Source: Thiomicrospira sp. XS5 (GTDB taxonomy: Bacteria; Pseudomonadota; Gammaproteobacteria; Thiomicrospirales; Thiomicrospiraceae). Taken from it: DNA of 64,000 bases. The stretch lies in NCBI RefSeq assembly GCF_001507555.1, contig NZ_LQBO01000001.1, positions 1,302,001 through 1,366,000 of the forward strand. Reading direction: 5' to 3'. A program made the translations under genes and the position numbers. Shown piece after piece: positions 45,323 to 56,974 of this stretch (the stretch's first letter is position 1; every line of letters starts with the position of its first letter). The notes below the pieces were generated by a model. That model saw only the letters and a program-made list of their open reading frames with translations. It made no database searches and was not told the origin of the DNA.

Positions 45323-46186
45323 ATGGAACGGCAGTGTTGGATAAATCAGGCAATCAAACCGGTCTCGCAAGCGGGCGTGGCCTTGACGGACCACGGTCTT
45401 TTATACGGTGACGGCGTTTTCGAGGGGATTCGATTTTACCATCGGGTACCGTTTTTATTGACCGAACATCTGGAGCGACTATTTCAATCCGCCAAGGCGA
45501 TTTGTCTGGAGTTGCCGTATTCAATGGATGATTTGCACCAGGCCTGCCGTGATGTCATTGCACAGAATGATTTAACGGATGGGTATTTGCGTTTGGTGGT
45601 CACGCGCGGTTCCGGCGCGTTAGGGCTGGACCCGAGCCGCTGTGAAACACCGACGGTTTTCATTCTGTGCGACGAGTTGAAGGTGATGCGTGATTCGGCG
45701 CAATCCGGCTTGAAGCTGATTGTCGCCGCCACGCGACGTATGCCGTTGGATGTGTTTGACAGTCAGATTAAAACCTTGAATTATATGAACAATATTCTGG
45801 CGAAAATTGAAGCCAATCAAGCCGGTGCCGATGACGCACTTTTGCTGAACACGCAAGGTCGTGTCGCCGAAGCGAGTGCGGCCAATGTGTTTTTAGTGGA
45901 AAAAGGAAAGCTGGCATCGCCTCCGAGTTCGGAGTGTGCGTTGAACGGGATTACGCGGCGTTTTATTCTCGAACTCGCGGCATCTGTGGGGATAGAGTGT
46001 GTCGAAAGACCGTTATCTTTATATGATGTTTATCAGGCCGATGAAGTTTTTCTCAGCGGGTCTGGCGCGGAAATGCTGCCGGTGGCGGACATTGGCGGGC
46101 GACGCATGACGGCCTGCCCGGGGCCGGTGTTTAAACGCTTGAAACAGGCGTTTGATGAGCGGGTGCAAGCCTTGTCCGAATCTTAA
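45323..46186 (+). CDS. Class IV PLP aminotransferase (branched-chain or D-amino-acid type)
   Basis: A fold-type IV transaminase of 287 residues. It has LTDHGLLYGDGVFEG near residue 21, the PLP lysine Lys150 in QIKTLNYM, and VAEASAANVF with Glu183. The family includes IlvE, D-amino-acid transaminase and aminodeoxychorismate lyase; the IKTLNYMNNILAK segment favours a branched-chain-type enzyme. Start ATG 45323 with AAGGAG upstream. Proximity to a MocR regulator suggests PLP- or amino-acid-dependent control. A near copy of the dispersed repeat (CCAGGCCTGC) is at 45538. Confidence 0.88.
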   Translation: MERQCWINQAIKPVSQAGVALTDHGLLYGDGVFEGIRFYHRVPFLLTEHLERLFQSAKAICLELPYSMDDLHQACRDVIAQNDLTDGYLRLVVTRGSGALGLDPSRCETPTVFILCDELKVMRDSAQSGLKLIVAATRRMPLDVFDSQIKTLNYMNNILAKIEANQAGADDALLLNTQGRVAEASAANVFLVEKGKLASPPSSECALNGITRRFILELAASVGIECVERPLSLYDVYQADEVFLSGSGAEMLPVADIGGRRMTACPGPVFKRLKQAFDERVQALSES

Positions 46187-46207
46187 ACCCGAAACAGAGT
46201 GAATAAC

Positions 46208-46233
46208 AGAAACCACCAGGCCTGGTGGTTTCT
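46208..46233. terminator. Perfect 26-bp palindrome with CCAGGCCTGG after the aminotransferase gene
   Basis: AGAAACCACCAGG followed directly by CCTGGTGGTTTCT. It is 22 bp past the stop. The T-run is short, so termination may be partial, but the location and symmetry match the other gene-end copies. Confidence 0.65.
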
Positions 46234-46273
46234 GAGATTGGTCGCGCCATTCGGTGTGGCTGTGGTATGATAT

Positions 46274-46298
46274 AAATGTTTACAAGTATGTAACATTT
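46274..46298 (+). promoter_or_regulatory. Inverted repeat upstream of the MFS exporter gene, possible operator
   Basis: AAATGTTTAC (46274-46283) and GTAACATTT (46290-46298) are inverted with one extra base. A TATGATAT stretch just before could be a -10 element, so a repressor bound here would block transcription of the exporter gene. The repressor is not identifiable. Confidence 0.3.
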
Positions 46299-46374
46299 GT
46301 CTGGGCGTTAACGTCCGTTTTTGACCCCCTCAAGCCGTTTTTAGGCACGCTTTTTCGTTGGAAGAATTACCGTT

Positions 46375-47601
46375 ATGCACGCTTTGTCTGCTCGACAGTT
46401 GGCCCCAAGGTTGGGTGCTTTGGTCGCTTTGACCCCTTTTGCGGTCGATACCTATTTACCGGCCATTCCGGAGATGGCTGTTTTTTTGGATTCGACGGTT
46501 AACCAAGTCAGTTTGACGGTGCCGTTGTTTCTCATCAGTTTTGCGCTGGGGCAGCTGATCGGCGGCCCTCTGTCGGACCGTTTTGGCCGGAAGCCGATAG
46601 CCTTTATCGGTTTGTTGGTGTTTGCCGTCTCGTCATTGTTAATTATGTTTTCGGTACAAATCGAGCAATTGTATGCCATGCGTGTTTTACAGGCCATTGG
46701 CGGCGGTTTTGCAACGGTGGTGTCGGCCGCGATGGTGCGAGATTTATACTCCGGACGAGAGAGCGCTAAAGTGTTTTCAATGATTGCGATGGTGATGCTA
46801 ATCGCGCCCATGGCGGCTCCGGGAGTGGGGGCTTTAATTGTGAACCTGGGCGATTGGCATAAGGTGTTTTTGTTTCTGGCGCTGTATGCCGGTGTGCTGT
46901 TTGTGGTGGTGAAATGGGCCTTGCCGGAAACCGTGGGGCCGGAGAGGCGGCGTCAAGCACGGAGTGAGCCCGTCAGTCAGTTGTTGATGAATTATAAACA
47001 GGTGCTGTCGAATACCCGGGCGCTCGGCTTTTTGTTGGCGCAGGGCTTTGCGAGCAGTATTTTGTTTGTGTACATCACTGAGGCGCCGTTTATTTATATG
47101 GACTTCTTTGGGGTCAGTTCGGCGTCGTTTCCATTCTATTTTGGGTTGGTGGTATTAGGCGTGATGTTTTTTAATCGGGTGAATATCGGGTTGTTGAAAC
47201 ATTACGAACCGGAGCAAATTGTGTTGGGGGCTTTAATCGCTCAGGTGATGATGACGCTGCTGTTTGTGAGTTATGTGGTACTGTTTGAACCGAATGTGTA
47301 TCTGGTGCTGTTGATCCAATTTTTTGTTTTGGGGTTGTTGGGGATGATCACGCCAAACGTACAAGCCCGTTATATGGATTTCTTTCCTGAGGTTTCCGGT
47401 ACGGCCAATGCGCTGGTCGGAACCAGTATCTTCGCTTTCGGGGGCGTGATGGGCTTGGTGATGGGGGCTTTGCATGACGGCAGTTTGAGCCGGGTGGTGC
47501 TGTTTATTTTCGCCATGTCGGCGATCAGTTTGTTGAGTTTGTGGTGGGTGGCGAAGGTCCGGTTTTCAAACCCGGCCACACCGACCGAAGCCGGTGTTTA
47601 G
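46375..47601 (+). CDS. Bcr/CflA-type MFS drug exporter
   Basis: A twelve-helix proton-driven exporter of the Bcr/CflA family. The N-terminal TPFAVDTYLPAIPEM and the MFS loop GPLSDRFGRKP are diagnostic. 408 residues. Start ATG 46375. In this family substrates include bicyclomycin, chloramphenicol and sulfonamides; the substrate here is unknown. It is convergent with the DUF2798 gene 9 bp beyond its stop, with no terminator between. Confidence 0.92.
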   Translation: MHALSARQLAPRLGALVALTPFAVDTYLPAIPEMAVFLDSTVNQVSLTVPLFLISFALGQLIGGPLSDRFGRKPIAFIGLLVFAVSSLLIMFSVQIEQLYAMRVLQAIGGGFATVVSAAMVRDLYSGRESAKVFSMIAMVMLIAPMAAPGVGALIVNLGDWHKVFLFLALYAGVLFVVVKWALPETVGPERRRQARSEPVSQLLMNYKQVLSNTRALGFLLAQGFASSILFVYITEAPFIYMDFFGVSSASFPFYFGLVVLGVMFFNRVNIGLLKHYEPEQIVLGALIAQVMMTLLFVSYVVLFEPNVYLVLLIQFFVLGLLGMITPNVQARYMDFFPEVSGTANALVGTSIFAFGGVMGLVMGALHDGSLSRVVLFIFAMSAISLLSLWWVAKVRFSNPATPTEAGV

Positions 47602-47610
47602 ACGGATGGA

Positions 47611-47835
47611 TTATTTAGAACACACTTTGGTGGTGAACTGTTGAACCGGTTTGCCGATGACCAAAATGGCGGCAAACGCAATCGGCCAGGCTACGAGCAT
47701 GGCTTCCCACCAGCGCTCAATGAAGTTACCGCTGATGCCGGTATTGACCGCCGTGATGACCGCGGTCATCACGAAGACCATAATCACGGACATGGTGAAA
47801 GCGGCGACGAAACGATGATAGTGTTTTGGAAACAT
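47611..47835 (-). CDS. DUF2798 family small membrane protein
   Basis: 74 residues with two membrane spans (about 8-30 and 45-62) in the DUF2798 pattern (FVAAFTMSVIMVFVMTAVIT, then WWEAMLVAWPIAFAAILVIGKPV). Function unknown. Start at 47835 on the minus strand. Confidence 0.82.
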   Translation of the reverse strand: MFPKHYHRFVAAFTMSVIMVFVMTAVITAVNTGISGNFIERWWEAMLVAWPIAFAAILVIGKPVQQFTTKVCSK

Positions 47836-48017
47836 AATGATAGATGTCCTGATAACGTTGGATGAACGATAAAACCAAGGTAAATGTTCATGCGATGTTT
47901 AAGCGGAAAGCCATTGTAAAAGATTCCGTTTCTTTTTGGCTAGGGTTTTCGTGCGAAGGGCTTTTGCGGAAGGTGAAAAAACTTATTGAAAAACGTCGTT
48001 TTACTGCGGTTTAAATA
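47836..48017. other. Intergenic stretch before the carAB promoter
   Basis: Part of the 382-bp gap between the DUF2798 and carA genes. I see no gene, RNA or repeat here. The rest of the gap holds the carA promoter, mini-ORF and leader terminator described separately. Confidence 0.6.
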
Positions 48018-48046
48018 TAGACAGATAGGCCCGAATCAAGTACAAT
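48018..48046 (+). promoter_or_regulatory. Sigma-70 promoter of carAB
   Basis: TAGACA (48018-48023), a 17-bp spacer and TACAAT (48041-48046). Transcription would begin near 48053, giving a leader of about 165 nt that contains a mini-ORF and a terminator before carA. Confidence 0.6.
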
Positions 48047-48096
48047 CCGCGTAATCTTATTTTAATGGCTTTGACTATTTGGGGTCGGTACGAGAA

Positions 48097-48123
48097 ATGA
48101 CGGTGAAACCCACTGATTTCTAA
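48097..48123 (+). CDS. Possible leader mini-ORF upstream of carA (MTVKPTDF)
   Basis: An eight-codon frame, ATG 48097 to TAA 48121-48123, ending at the foot of the leader terminator. The position would suit attenuation by coupled translation, but there is no strong ribosome site and the codons are not rich in any one amino acid. Could be chance. Confidence 0.25.
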   Translation: MTVKPTDF

Positions 48124-48124
48124 G

Positions 48125-48168
48125 AAAAAACGGAGTGAGTTCCTTCTGGGAATTGGCTCCGTTTTTTT
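48125..48168 (+). terminator. Leader terminator (possible attenuator) of carAB
   Basis: ACGGAG pairs with CTCCGT, and an upper stem AGTTCC/GGGAATT encloses a TTCT loop. Six A precede and seven T follow. It lies between the promoter at 48018 and carA at 48218, so carAB expression must pass it. Confidence 0.75.
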
Positions 48169-48217
48169 GTATGGCCAACCCAAAAGTTTTTGAATTTCTG
48201 TTGGGCGGAACACATCA

Positions 48218-49354
48218 ATGACACAAACAGCTTTATTGGCTTTGGAAGACGGCACCCTGTTCTGGGGAACGTCTCTTGGTATAGAAGGGGAAACAATCGG
48301 TGAAGTGGTATTTAATACTTCGTTAACCGGTTATCAGGAAATTCTGACAGACCCATCGTATTACAAACAAATTGTGACGCTAACGTATCCGCATATCGGT
48401 AATGTGGGCGTGAACGAAGAAGACGAAGAGTCTCCGTCAATTATGGCTCAAGGTTTGATTGTTCGCGATTGCCCGCCGCTGATGAGCAACTTCCGTGCGG
48501 AAAAATCCCTGCCCGATTACCTGAGAGAACAAAATGTGGTGGCGATTGCCGATATCGACACGCGTAAATTGACGCGCATTCTGCGTGATAAAGGCGCCCA
48601 GTCCGGCATTATTGTGGCCGGTGATGAGATTGACGCCGATGCGGCTGTGGCGAAAGCGAAAGCGTTTGCCGGTTTGAAAGGCATGGACTTGGCCAAAGAA
48701 GTGACCACAGCGGAAACCTACGTTTGGACCGAAGGCACTTGGGTGTTGGGCGAAGGGCATAAAGACTGTTTCGATGACACGCCGTATCACGTGGTGGCGT
48801 TTGATTACGGTATCAAACGCAACATTCTGCGTATGTTGGCGGACCGCGGCTGTAAGTTGACGGTGGTCCCTGCGAAAACGTCGGCGAAAGAGGTGCTGGC
48901 GATGAACCCGGATGGCGTTTTCCTGTCGAATGGCCCGGGAGATCCGGAGCCATGTGATTACGCCATTGAAGCGATTCAAGAGGTCTTGAAAACCGATATT
49001 CCGGTGTTCGGCATCTGTTTGGGGCATCAATTGTTGGCACTGGCATCCGGTGCGAAAACCGTGAAGATGAAATTCGGTCACCACGGCGGGAACCATCCGG
49101 TGCAGGATTTGAAAACCAAGAAAGTGATGATTACCGCACAGAACCACGGGTTCGCTGTGGATGCGGATACCTTGCCGGATTGCTTGGAAGCCACGCACAG
49201 TTCGCTATTCGACGGCTCCTCGCAAGGAATCCAGCGCAAGGATAAAGCGGCGTTCAGCTTCCAGGGGCACCCGGAAGCCAGTCCAGGACCGCACGATGTC
49301 GCCCCTTTGTTCGACCAGTTCATTGAAAATATTAAAAAATACAAACAAGCATAA
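48218..49354 (+). CDS. carA: Carbamoyl-phosphate synthase small subunit (glutaminase)
   Basis: Hydrolyses glutamine and passes ammonia to CarB for carbamoyl phosphate, the precursor of arginine and pyrimidines. The N-terminal domain begins [17 protein letters not shown]. The class I glutamine amidotransferase domain has the nucleophile in GICLGHQ and the His/Glu pair in GHPEASPGP. 378 residues. carB follows 19 bp later. Confidence 0.97.
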   Translation: MTQTALLALEDGTLFWGTSLGIEGETIGEVVFNTSLTGYQEILTDPSYYKQIVTLTYPHIGNVGVNEEDEESPSIMAQGLIVRDCPPLMSNFRAEKSLPDYLREQNVVAIADIDTRKLTRILRDKGAQSGIIVAGDEIDADAAVAKAKAFAGLKGMDLAKEVTTAETYVWTEGTWVLGEGHKDCFDDTPYHVVAFDYGIKRNILRMLADRGCKLTVVPAKTSAKEVLAMNPDGVFLSNGPGDPEPCDYAIEAIQEVLKTDIPVFGICLGHQLLALASGAKTVKMKFGHHGGNHPVQDLKTKKVMITAQNHGFAVDADTLPDCLEATHSSLFDGSSQGIQRKDKAAFSFQGHPEASPGPHDVAPLFDQFIENIKKYKQA

Positions 49355-49373
49355 GTGATAGGAAGTTAAAGAG

Positions 49374-52586
<3,213 letters not shown>

Positions 52587-52610
52587 TCCGTAGCGTCCGT
52601 CATCTGAAAT

Positions 52611-52638
52611 AACGCCGAGCAAGGGCTCGGCGTTTTTT
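52611..52638 (+). terminator. Intrinsic terminator between carB and greA
   Basis: AACGCCGAGC, loop AAGG, GCTCGGCG, then six T. A strong, conventional hairpin. Confidence 0.9.
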
Positions 52639-52666
52639 GTTTTAGGAAGAATGTGAGGAAAAGAGA

Positions 52667-53143
52667 ATGCAAAGACATCCGATGACAAAAGAAGGGGCTG
52701 ATGCCCTGCAAGCCGAATTACAGAAATTAAAAAAAGAAGACCGCCCGGCCATTTCCAATGAAATCGCTGAAGCCAGAGAGCATGGCGACCTGAAAGAAAA
52801 TGCGGAATATCATGCCGCCCGTGAACAACAAGGCTTGATTGAAGCACGTATTAAGCAGATTGAAAACATGCTGGGGCGCGTTCAGATTATTGATGTCACC
52901 AAGTTGAACCCGAATGGAAAAGTCGTGTTTGGTGCGACGGTCACGGTTCTGAATGTGGAAACCGACGAGGAAGTCACCTATCAGATCGTCGGTGAAGAAG
53001 AAGCGGACTTAACGCATAATAAAATTTCAGTGAACTCGCCGATTGCACGCGCCTTGATCGCCAAAGAGGAAGGGGATGAAATCGTCGTGAAGGCACCGAG
53101 CGGTAACATCGATTACGAAATTGTTGAAATTCAGTATATTTAA
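52667..53143 (+). CDS. greA: Transcription elongation factor GreA
   Basis: Stimulates transcript cleavage by backtracked RNA polymerase. The N-terminal coiled coil has the signature [21 protein letters not shown], and the C-terminal FKBP-like domain ends [17 protein letters not shown]. 158 residues from ATG 52667; the in-frame ATG 52682 is less likely because [14 protein letters not shown] matches the family N-terminus. Confidence 0.97.
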   Translation: MQRHPMTKEGADALQAELQKLKKEDRPAISNEIAEAREHGDLKENAEYHAAREQQGLIEARIKQIENMLGRVQIIDVTKLNPNGKVVFGATVTVLNVETDEEVTYQIVGEEEADLTHNKISVNSPIARALIAKEEGDEIVVKAPSGNIDYEIVEIQYI

Positions 53144-53166
53144 TAGTGCTTAACGGTCATTGAGCG

Positions 53167-53601
53167 ATGCATCTTGCACTGTTAATGGTTTTATTGACGG
53201 CCAATGTCACGATTGGTTATGTGGTGGCGCCGGTTTTGTTTGGTCGTTTGAGTAGCGAGATGGCCGGAGAATTAATGGGCGTTTTTCTGACGGGGCTTTA
53301 TGGATTTGATTTGATATTCATGTCCGTGCTGCTGCTGATGTTAATCGTGCAGAAGCGTTTTCGGGCCAAGCGAGAGGCCTTATTGGTTGTGTCATCCTTA
53401 TTGGTAGCGGCCAATTTGTGGGGAATCTCGCCGTTGATGACGGAGTTGAAATCCATGGGGTTGGCGACGTCGCCGGAATTGTTCGGGATGACGTTTGCTC
53501 AGTGGCATGGCATTTCCCAAGCGCTGTTTATGTTGATGTTAGGTTTGCTCGTGGTCTGGGGGATCGGTTTACGGAAAGGCCAAACGGTTAAATCAGCCTG
53601 A
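53167..53601 (+). CDS. DUF4149 family membrane protein
   Basis: 144 residues with four predicted membrane helices (about 2-20, 42-62, 72-92, 116-136). The pattern MHLALLMVLLTANVTIGYVVAPVLF resembles DUF4149/TMEM205-like proteins, often found after greA or near yhbY in gammaproteobacteria. Function unknown. Starts 23 bp after greA and is probably cotranscribed. Confidence 0.75.
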   Translation: MHLALLMVLLTANVTIGYVVAPVLFGRLSSEMAGELMGVFLTGLYGFDLIFMSVLLLMLIVQKRFRAKREALLVVSSLLVAANLWGISPLMTELKSMGLATSPELFGMTFAQWHGISQALFMLMLGLLVVWGIGLRKGQTVKSA

Positions 53602-53763
53602 AACACGCGTTTAGACCATAAAAAAAGCTTATAAGCATTTAATTATTTTATAGCTGAAAGTCAGGGTTTTCGGTTGCAATTTGCACGAAAAAGGCTGAAA
53701 ATACTCCCCGTAAATGATTAAATCCTAATATAAATACAACGGTAAGATAACGGAGTGGTTTGA

Positions 53764-54123
53764 ATGAAATTAACATTACAGGCGCTATTTGTTGCAGCAG
53801 TTGCCGCGTTTACCTTAAACGTGCAAGCTGCAGAGTCAAAATATGATCAATGCGTTGCAGACGGCGATACGATCGTTAAGTTGGCAAGAGAAAAAGGGGC
53901 CACTGCGGCACGTGCTTACGAGCAGAAAACAACTGTTGGTGAGTGTTTTGCTGAGTTGAGCAAAATTGAAGCGACTTACGGTGAAAAGACTTTGGGTCTA
54001 AACCCATCTTATGTAATGACTCCGGAAGATCGTGCCAGATGGGCGAAGTTGTTCGATTCCATCGATGCTAAACAGTATCGTGGCACACCTTACCTTCAAG
54101 CGGCTTACTACTTCAGTAAGTAA
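53764..54123 (+). CDS. Exported protein of unknown function
   Basis: 119 residues with a Sec signal peptide (MKLTLQALFVAAVAAF..., likely cut after VQA). The mature part of about 97 residues is helical with two cysteines (Cys30 and about Cys60), which could form a disulfide in the periplasm. I do not recognise the family. It has its own upstream region, a good ribosome site (AACGGAG) and a terminator. Confidence 0.75.
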   Translation: MKLTLQALFVAAVAAFTLNVQAAESKYDQCVADGDTIVKLAREKGATAARAYEQKTTVGECFAELSKIEATYGEKTLGLNPSYVMTPEDRARWAKLFDSIDAKQYRGTPYLQAAYYFSK

Positions 54124-54142
54124 GCGCCAATAGGTTAGGAAG

Positions 54143-54170
54143 AAAAAGCCGGCTTTATGTCGGCTTTTTT
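54143..54170 (+). terminator. Intrinsic terminator after the exported protein gene
   Basis: AAAAAGCCG and CGGCTTTTT arms with a nine-base loop, followed by further T. It separates this gene from the DUF455 gene. Confidence 0.85.
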
Positions 54171-54208
54171 GTTTCCGAACGCTTTTTATTCGTTGTTAGG
54201 AATCACGC

Positions 54209-55015
54209 GTGAAACACAATTTATTTGAACAGGCTTACCGTTGTTTGGTCGAATCCGATTTGGATAAAAAAGTGACGCAGTTGGCGTTGTTGCAACAGTG
54301 GTGGACCGAAGATGCCTTCGACTTTGAACCCTCTTCGGAAATTCACAAAGTGCCGGATGCCGGTCGCCCCGAAAAACCTGAATTGGTACCGCCGAAAGAT
54401 TTGCCCAAGCGCCGCCTGGGTTCCAAAGAAGGTCATGCCGCCTTAATGCACTCCATTTTACACATTGAGTTCAATGCCGTGAATCTGGCGTTGGATGCCA
54501 TTTACCGTTTTCAGGATATGCCCCGAGAATATTATCGTGACTGGTTGGGTGTGGCTGGAGAAGAGTCTTATCATTTTCAGATGGTTCGGGAGCATTTGCA
54601 TCATCTGGGGTATGAGTATGGCGACTTTAAGGCCCATAACGGGCTTTGGGTGACGACCTATGAAACCGATCACGATCCTTTGGTTCGGATGGCGTTGGTG
54701 CCGAGAACCTTGGAAGCGCGTGGGTTGGATGTGACACCGCCGATGATTCAGAAGTTACGCGCCGTCGGCGATAAACGGGGTGTGGAAATCTTAAAAATAC
54801 TGCTTCGGGACGAAATCGGTCATGTGGAAGTGGGGTCTCGTTGGTTTCGGTATTTGTGTCAGCAGCGCGACCTGAATCCCTTCGAAACCTTTACCCAGAT
54901 CATTGATGACTACTTTCATGGCGATTTGCGCGGGCCATTCAATTTTGATGCCCGCCAGGCCGCCGGTTTCAGTGACGAGGAAATTGCCTGGCTGAAAACC
55001 TTGGAGTCGGCTTGA
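54209..55015 (+). CDS. DUF455 family ferritin-like protein
   Basis: 268 residues. The central part has the ferritin-like metal-site pattern: HIEFNAVNLALDAIYRF, GEESYHFQMVREHL and LRDEIGHVEVG, suggesting a di-iron or related centre as in MiaE-type hydroxylases. The biochemical role of DUF455 is not established. The start is GTG 54209 with TTAGGA upstream. The next gene begins 3 bp after its stop, so the DUF455, methyltransferase and kinase genes are one unit. Confidence 0.85.
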   Translation: MKHNLFEQAYRCLVESDLDKKVTQLALLQQWWTEDAFDFEPSSEIHKVPDAGRPEKPELVPPKDLPKRRLGSKEGHAALMHSILHIEFNAVNLALDAIYRFQDMPREYYRDWLGVAGEESYHFQMVREHLHHLGYEYGDFKAHNGLWVTTYETDHDPLVRMALVPRTLEARGLDVTPPMIQKLRAVGDKRGVEILKILLRDEIGHVEVGSRWFRYLCQQRDLNPFETFTQIIDDYFHGDLRGPFNFDARQAAGFSDEEIAWLKTLESA

Positions 55016-55018
55016 TAC

Positions 55019-55675
55019 ATGAAACTCAGTGACGCGCACCGGCAGCGAATTATTCTTCGTCATCGGCGTTCCATCCAAGAGCGCGGTTATGGAGCCACCG
55101 CTTTGTATTGGAATAATACGGACGCCCAGCAAATTCGTTTTGAAGTGTTAACGGATTTATTATGGCGTTATGGTTTGAAGAATGACCAGGCCTGGTCGTT
55201 TCACTTGTTGGACGTGGGCGCGGGATTTGGGGATTTCCACCCGTATTTGACGGAGCGAGGTTATGATTTCCGGTATACCGGCATTGATGTGTCGCCGGAC
55301 ATGGTCAAAGCCGCGGGGTTTAAGCACCCTGACGTGATGTTACGTCTGGGCGAACTGTTTGATTTTGACTGGCCCGACAGCGCATTCGATTTTGTGGTCT
55401 GTTCCGGTGCCATGAACGAAGTGGTGGACGCGGCTGAATGCGAGGGCGCTTATGCCAAAGCGATGATTCGGAAAATGTACGATTTGGCCAAATATGGCGT
55501 GGTGTTTAACCTGCTGGACGCACGACATGATTGGACGTCTGCGCGGGGGCAGTTGCAAAGTTTTGAGCCACAGGATATCGCGGACTATTGTGCGACCTTT
55601 GCGTCTCAAGTGGTGCTGGAAGACGGGTACCTTTCCAATGACTTCAGTGTGTATTTAGGGAAGCGATCACCATGA
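55019..55675 (+). CDS. SAM-dependent class I methyltransferase
   Basis: 218 residues. The SAM-binding motif I is LLDVGAGFGDFHPYL (about 64-78), motif II includes TGIDVSPDMV, and FDFVVCSGAMNEV follows. Substrate unknown. It sits between DUF455 and a ROK kinase with near-zero spacing; its stop overlaps the kinase start (ATGA). A CCAGGCCTGG copy at 55186 is read as DQAWS just before motif I. Confidence 0.86.
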   Translation: MKLSDAHRQRIILRHRRSIQERGYGATALYWNNTDAQQIRFEVLTDLLWRYGLKNDQAWSFHLLDVGAGFGDFHPYLTERGYDFRYTGIDVSPDMVKAAGFKHPDVMLRLGELFDFDWPDSAFDFVVCSGAMNEVVDAAECEGAYAKAMIRKMYDLAKYGVVFNLLDARHDWTSARGQLQSFEPQDIADYCATFASQVVLEDGYLSNDFSVYLGKRSP

Positions 55676-56556
55676 AAGTGGGCATCGATCTGGGGGGCAC
55701 CAAAATTGAAGCAGTGGTGCTGGGTGCGCACCATCGGATTGCGTTTCGCGAACGGGTGGCAACGCCGCAGGGCGATTATGCGGCGACATTGGACGCCATC
55801 ATCTCTTTGGTCCGGCGGGTGGAGTCAGAGTTTGGGGCCTTTCCGCGTTTGGGCATTGGCATTCCCGGAGCCGTTTCCAAGCAAACCGGCCGTATTAAAA
55901 ACGCCAATTCGACCTGTTTGATCGGGCAGGATTTAGTCGGAGATTTATCGAAAACCTTGTCGCAGACGGTTGTGCTGGCTAATGATGCCAACTGTTTGGC
56001 TTTGTCGGAAGCCTCCGACGGGGCCGGTGCGGGCGAAGAGGTCGTGTTCGCGGTCATTTTGGGCACCGGTTGCGGTGGGGGCCTGGTGGTAAACGGGCAG
56101 GTGTTGAACGGGGTGAATGCCATTGCCGGAGAATGGGGGCATAACCCTTTGCCGTGGCCTTCAGAAAAGGACGAGATGCTTTCGTGCTATTGTGGTCAGT
56201 CTGGTTGTCTGGAAACGTTTTTGTCGGGGCCGGATATGGCCGCGCATTTTAAAAAAATGGATGGGCGAACCATGACCGCGCAAGCCATTTCTGAGGCGGC
56301 TGAAGCTGGGGATGCAGCATGTCAGCAGCATATGGAATCTTACGCGAACTGGTTGGCGAAAGGCCTGGCGAGTGTGATCAATGTAGTCGACCCGGATGTC
56401 ATTGTGCTGGGTGGCGGTTTGTCCAATATCGAATGTTTGTATCATCGTGTACCGGAGCTTTGGGCACAATGGGTGTTCAGTGACCGAGTGGATACCCGGT
56501 TGGTGCCAGCGAAATGGGGCGACTCCAGTGGGGTTCGCGGCGCCGCTTGGTTATGA
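55672..56556 (+). CDS. ROK-family sugar kinase (fructokinase/N-acetylglucosamine kinase type)
   Basis: 294 residues. It has the phosphate-binding GIDLGGTKIEAVV at the N-terminus, the ROK catalytic region with Asp in ANDANCLALSEA, GEWGHN, and the zinc motif CYCGQSGCLETF. ROK repressors have an N-terminal helix-turn-helix that is absent here, so this is a kinase. The sugar specificity (fructose, glucose, N-acetylmannosamine or N-acetylglucosamine) cannot be read from the sequence by eye. Confidence 0.9.
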   Translation: MKVGIDLGGTKIEAVVLGAHHRIAFRERVATPQGDYAATLDAIISLVRRVESEFGAFPRLGIGIPGAVSKQTGRIKNANSTCLIGQDLVGDLSKTLSQTVVLANDANCLALSEASDGAGAGEEVVFAVILGTGCGGGLVVNGQVLNGVNAIAGEWGHNPLPWPSEKDEMLSCYCGQSGCLETFLSGPDMAAHFKKMDGRTMTAQAISEAAEAGDAACQQHMESYANWLAKGLASVINVVDPDVIVLGGGLSNIECLYHRVPELWAQWVFSDRVDTRLVPAKWGDSSGVRGAAWL

Positions 56557-56573
56557 GTCGGTATTGAATTTGA

Positions 56574-56583
56574 CCAGGCCTGG
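56574..56583. repeat. CCAGGCCTGG copy between the ROK and thioredoxin-like genes
   Basis: Lies 18 bp after the kinase stop, within TTTGACCAGG and CCTGGCCGAAAA. The outer arms are not complementary enough for a strong terminator, so the thioredoxin-like gene may still be cotranscribed. Confidence 0.85.
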
Positions 56584-56636
56584 CCGAAAAGGCTAATAGC
56601 GTTATGCTGTGGGAATTAGAAATGGAGGAAGGGAAG

Positions 56637-56969
56637 GTGGAAAATATCACATCGTTGGAGCGGTTGGACGAGCTGAAGCAAGCGGAAGAAGCCTTGTTGG
56701 TACTGTTCGGTGGGCGAGATTGCAATGTCTGCCATGCCATCAAGCCAAAGCTGATCGAGTTGGTCGAGGCGTCTTACCCAAACATCAAAATGGTGTATGT
56801 GGATTGCCATGAAGTGACGGACATTTGTTCACAGAACGGTGTGTTTACCTTGCCGACTTTACAGGTGTTTTTCACCGGGCAACGCTTTATCGAGGAAGTG
56901 CGCAGTTTCAGTGTGCAAAAGGTGATGCAGGAAATCGAGCGTCCGTACCGTATGCTGTTTTCAGATTAA
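56637..56969 (+). CDS. Thioredoxin-like protein with CNVC motif
   Basis: A thioredoxin fold of about 110 residues: LVLFGGRDCNVCHAIKP supplies a CxxC active site (CNVC, atypical against CGPC), and a cis-proline is likely in FTLPTLQVFF. No signal peptide, so cytoplasmic. GTG 56637 is preferred because GGAGGAAGGG lies just upstream; ATG 56604 and ATG 56622 are in frame but lack a ribosome site. Its oxidoreductase partner is unknown. Convergent with the patatin gene 5 bp away. Confidence 0.85.
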   Translation: MENITSLERLDELKQAEEALLVLFGGRDCNVCHAIKPKLIELVEASYPNIKMVYVDCHEVTDICSQNGVFTLPTLQVFFTGQRFIEEVRSFSVQKVMQEIERPYRMLFSD

Positions 56970-56974
56970 GGCGC

